64,000 nt of DNA from Dactylorhiza incarnata (Eukaryota > Streptophyta > Magnoliopsida > Asparagales > Orchidaceae). Positions 63,377 to 64,000 of this stretch are shown piece after piece. How positions within the stretch are numbered: position 1 is the first letter of the stretch; each line of letters begins with the position of its first letter. The stretch spans positions 753,001 to 817,000 of the forward strand of contig JAWHQI010000099.1 in assembly GCA_033032865.1 (NCBI GenBank). Direction: 5' to 3'. The translations under genes and the position numbers were made by a program. The notes beneath the pieces were generated by a model. That model saw nothing but the letters and a program-made list of their open reading frames with translations, did no database searches and was not told the DNA's origin.

Positions 63377-64000
63377 TGTAAGACCCCTGCGCCTTCTCCC
63401 TGCCTCTAACCGCACCCCAACTGCCTTTCCCCCTTCCCCATTTTTCTGAGGAAAATGTGGCAGTTATGACAAAAACTTCCTGAATGAAAAATGTGCCCCA
63501 CCCTAAGGGGCACCTCCTGTAATTTTTTGGGATTTTTAGGAAGTCATTTGCTATTTTTAAAACCCTACCAAAAGTTTATTTTGAGAAAATTAAAGGCCAA
63601 ATGAGTTGGGAAAAATCACCAAAAATCAAAGGCTCTAATTAAGGGTATTTTACAACTACTATTAGAGTTGGGGAGTGTGACATACTATTTTGGTCCTCTA
63701 AAAGCTTTTATAAGCAAAAATAAACGCCTGAAAGGGAGCGAAATTCATCGGCGTCCTCGTGACGCGCATTTTAGCGGTATAATAAAATTACGCGTATCGA
63801 TCTGAGGAATCGATTGGGTTTAAAATATCGACGCAAAAATTGGGACGAGATCGCGGCCGACGCCGCAATGCAGTAATGCCGAGATAATAAAAAGAACAAA
63901 CCCACGGCAAAGGGAAAATACTAAATCTCATGGAACGTAAATAAACTCCTGGAAATAGAGTAGAACCCCTATGAACGGGGAGAAAGCAGAACCTCCTCCT
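63377..64000 (+). other. Unassigned sequence starting with TGTAAGACCCC
   Basis: Opens with the same undecamer as 38940 and 54706, which suggests an LTR start or a conserved internal motif. The rest becomes AT-rich, then more mixed from 63720, and runs off the window. No gene is seen. Confidence 0.4.

Noticed and set aside
62448..63381. Frames of 300 and 221 codons on opposite strands
   Set aside because: Both follow from high GC content in an LTR-like leader, overlap each other, and show no domain.

Overview
This is a plant nuclear window, almost certainly from an angiosperm with a large, transposon-rich genome; a monocot is possible but not shown. The evidence is one intron-containing phospholipase D alpha gene, plant-type Copia and Ty3/gypsy retrotransposons with LTRs and 5-bp target-site duplications (TSDs), and Tourist-, hAT- and Mutator-like miniature elements. 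I see no bacterial, organellar, tRNA or rRNA genes.

Left part (1-6500): the 3' end of a Tat-like gypsy element whose LTR holds a 53-bp minisatellite, then LTR-like DNA with arrays of a TTCGTCGAACG motif, an AT-rich tract, a second LTR-like block with a hairpin array, and a foldback element carrying a CG-rich minisatellite.

Host gene (about 6500-22700, + strand): phospholipase D alpha, three coding exons (6941-7042, 18409-20308, 22199-22632) giving 811 residues with both HKD motifs intact. Intron 1 is 11.4 kb, swollen by TRIM-like repeats, three related Tourist-like MITEs, a hAT-like MITE and a 4.9-kb Copia element with apparently identical LTRs but a broken pol frame. Intron 2 holds a fourth MITE of the same family, a second small MITE, a 98-bp tandem duplication and a TRIM fragment.

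Right part (23-64 kb): no host gene is recognisable. It is a nest of retroelements whose borders can often be fixed by matching TSDs: a gypsy gag-protease remnant split by a Tat-like insertion with INVERTED termini (25446-28289, TSD CATAC); a Copia LTR split by a gag-only Tat-like element (29871-35806, TSD GATCT) with about 25 copies of a 78-bp repeat; a decayed Tat-like gag-protease copy; a long LTR family member inserted in opposite orientation inside a relative (39790-51120, TSD GATTA), itself hit by a pol-less Copia (41462-46497, TSD CAGCC) and a solo LTR (47553-49224, TSD GAAAA); then a SIRE-like gag-only Copia and further LTR-like DNA.

Two themes stand out. First, the 25446-28289 insertion has a left end matching only the predicted R-U5 part of its own LTR, inverted, so both outer ends are U5 ends; this looks like integration of an aberrant reverse-transcription product. 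Second, unrelated Copia and gypsy LTRs share two CG-rich motif vocabularies (TCGACGAA-type and GCTAGCGC-type) clustered near their promoters in otherwise AT-rich DNA. All statements come from reading the sequence by eye; no alignment or database search was run.
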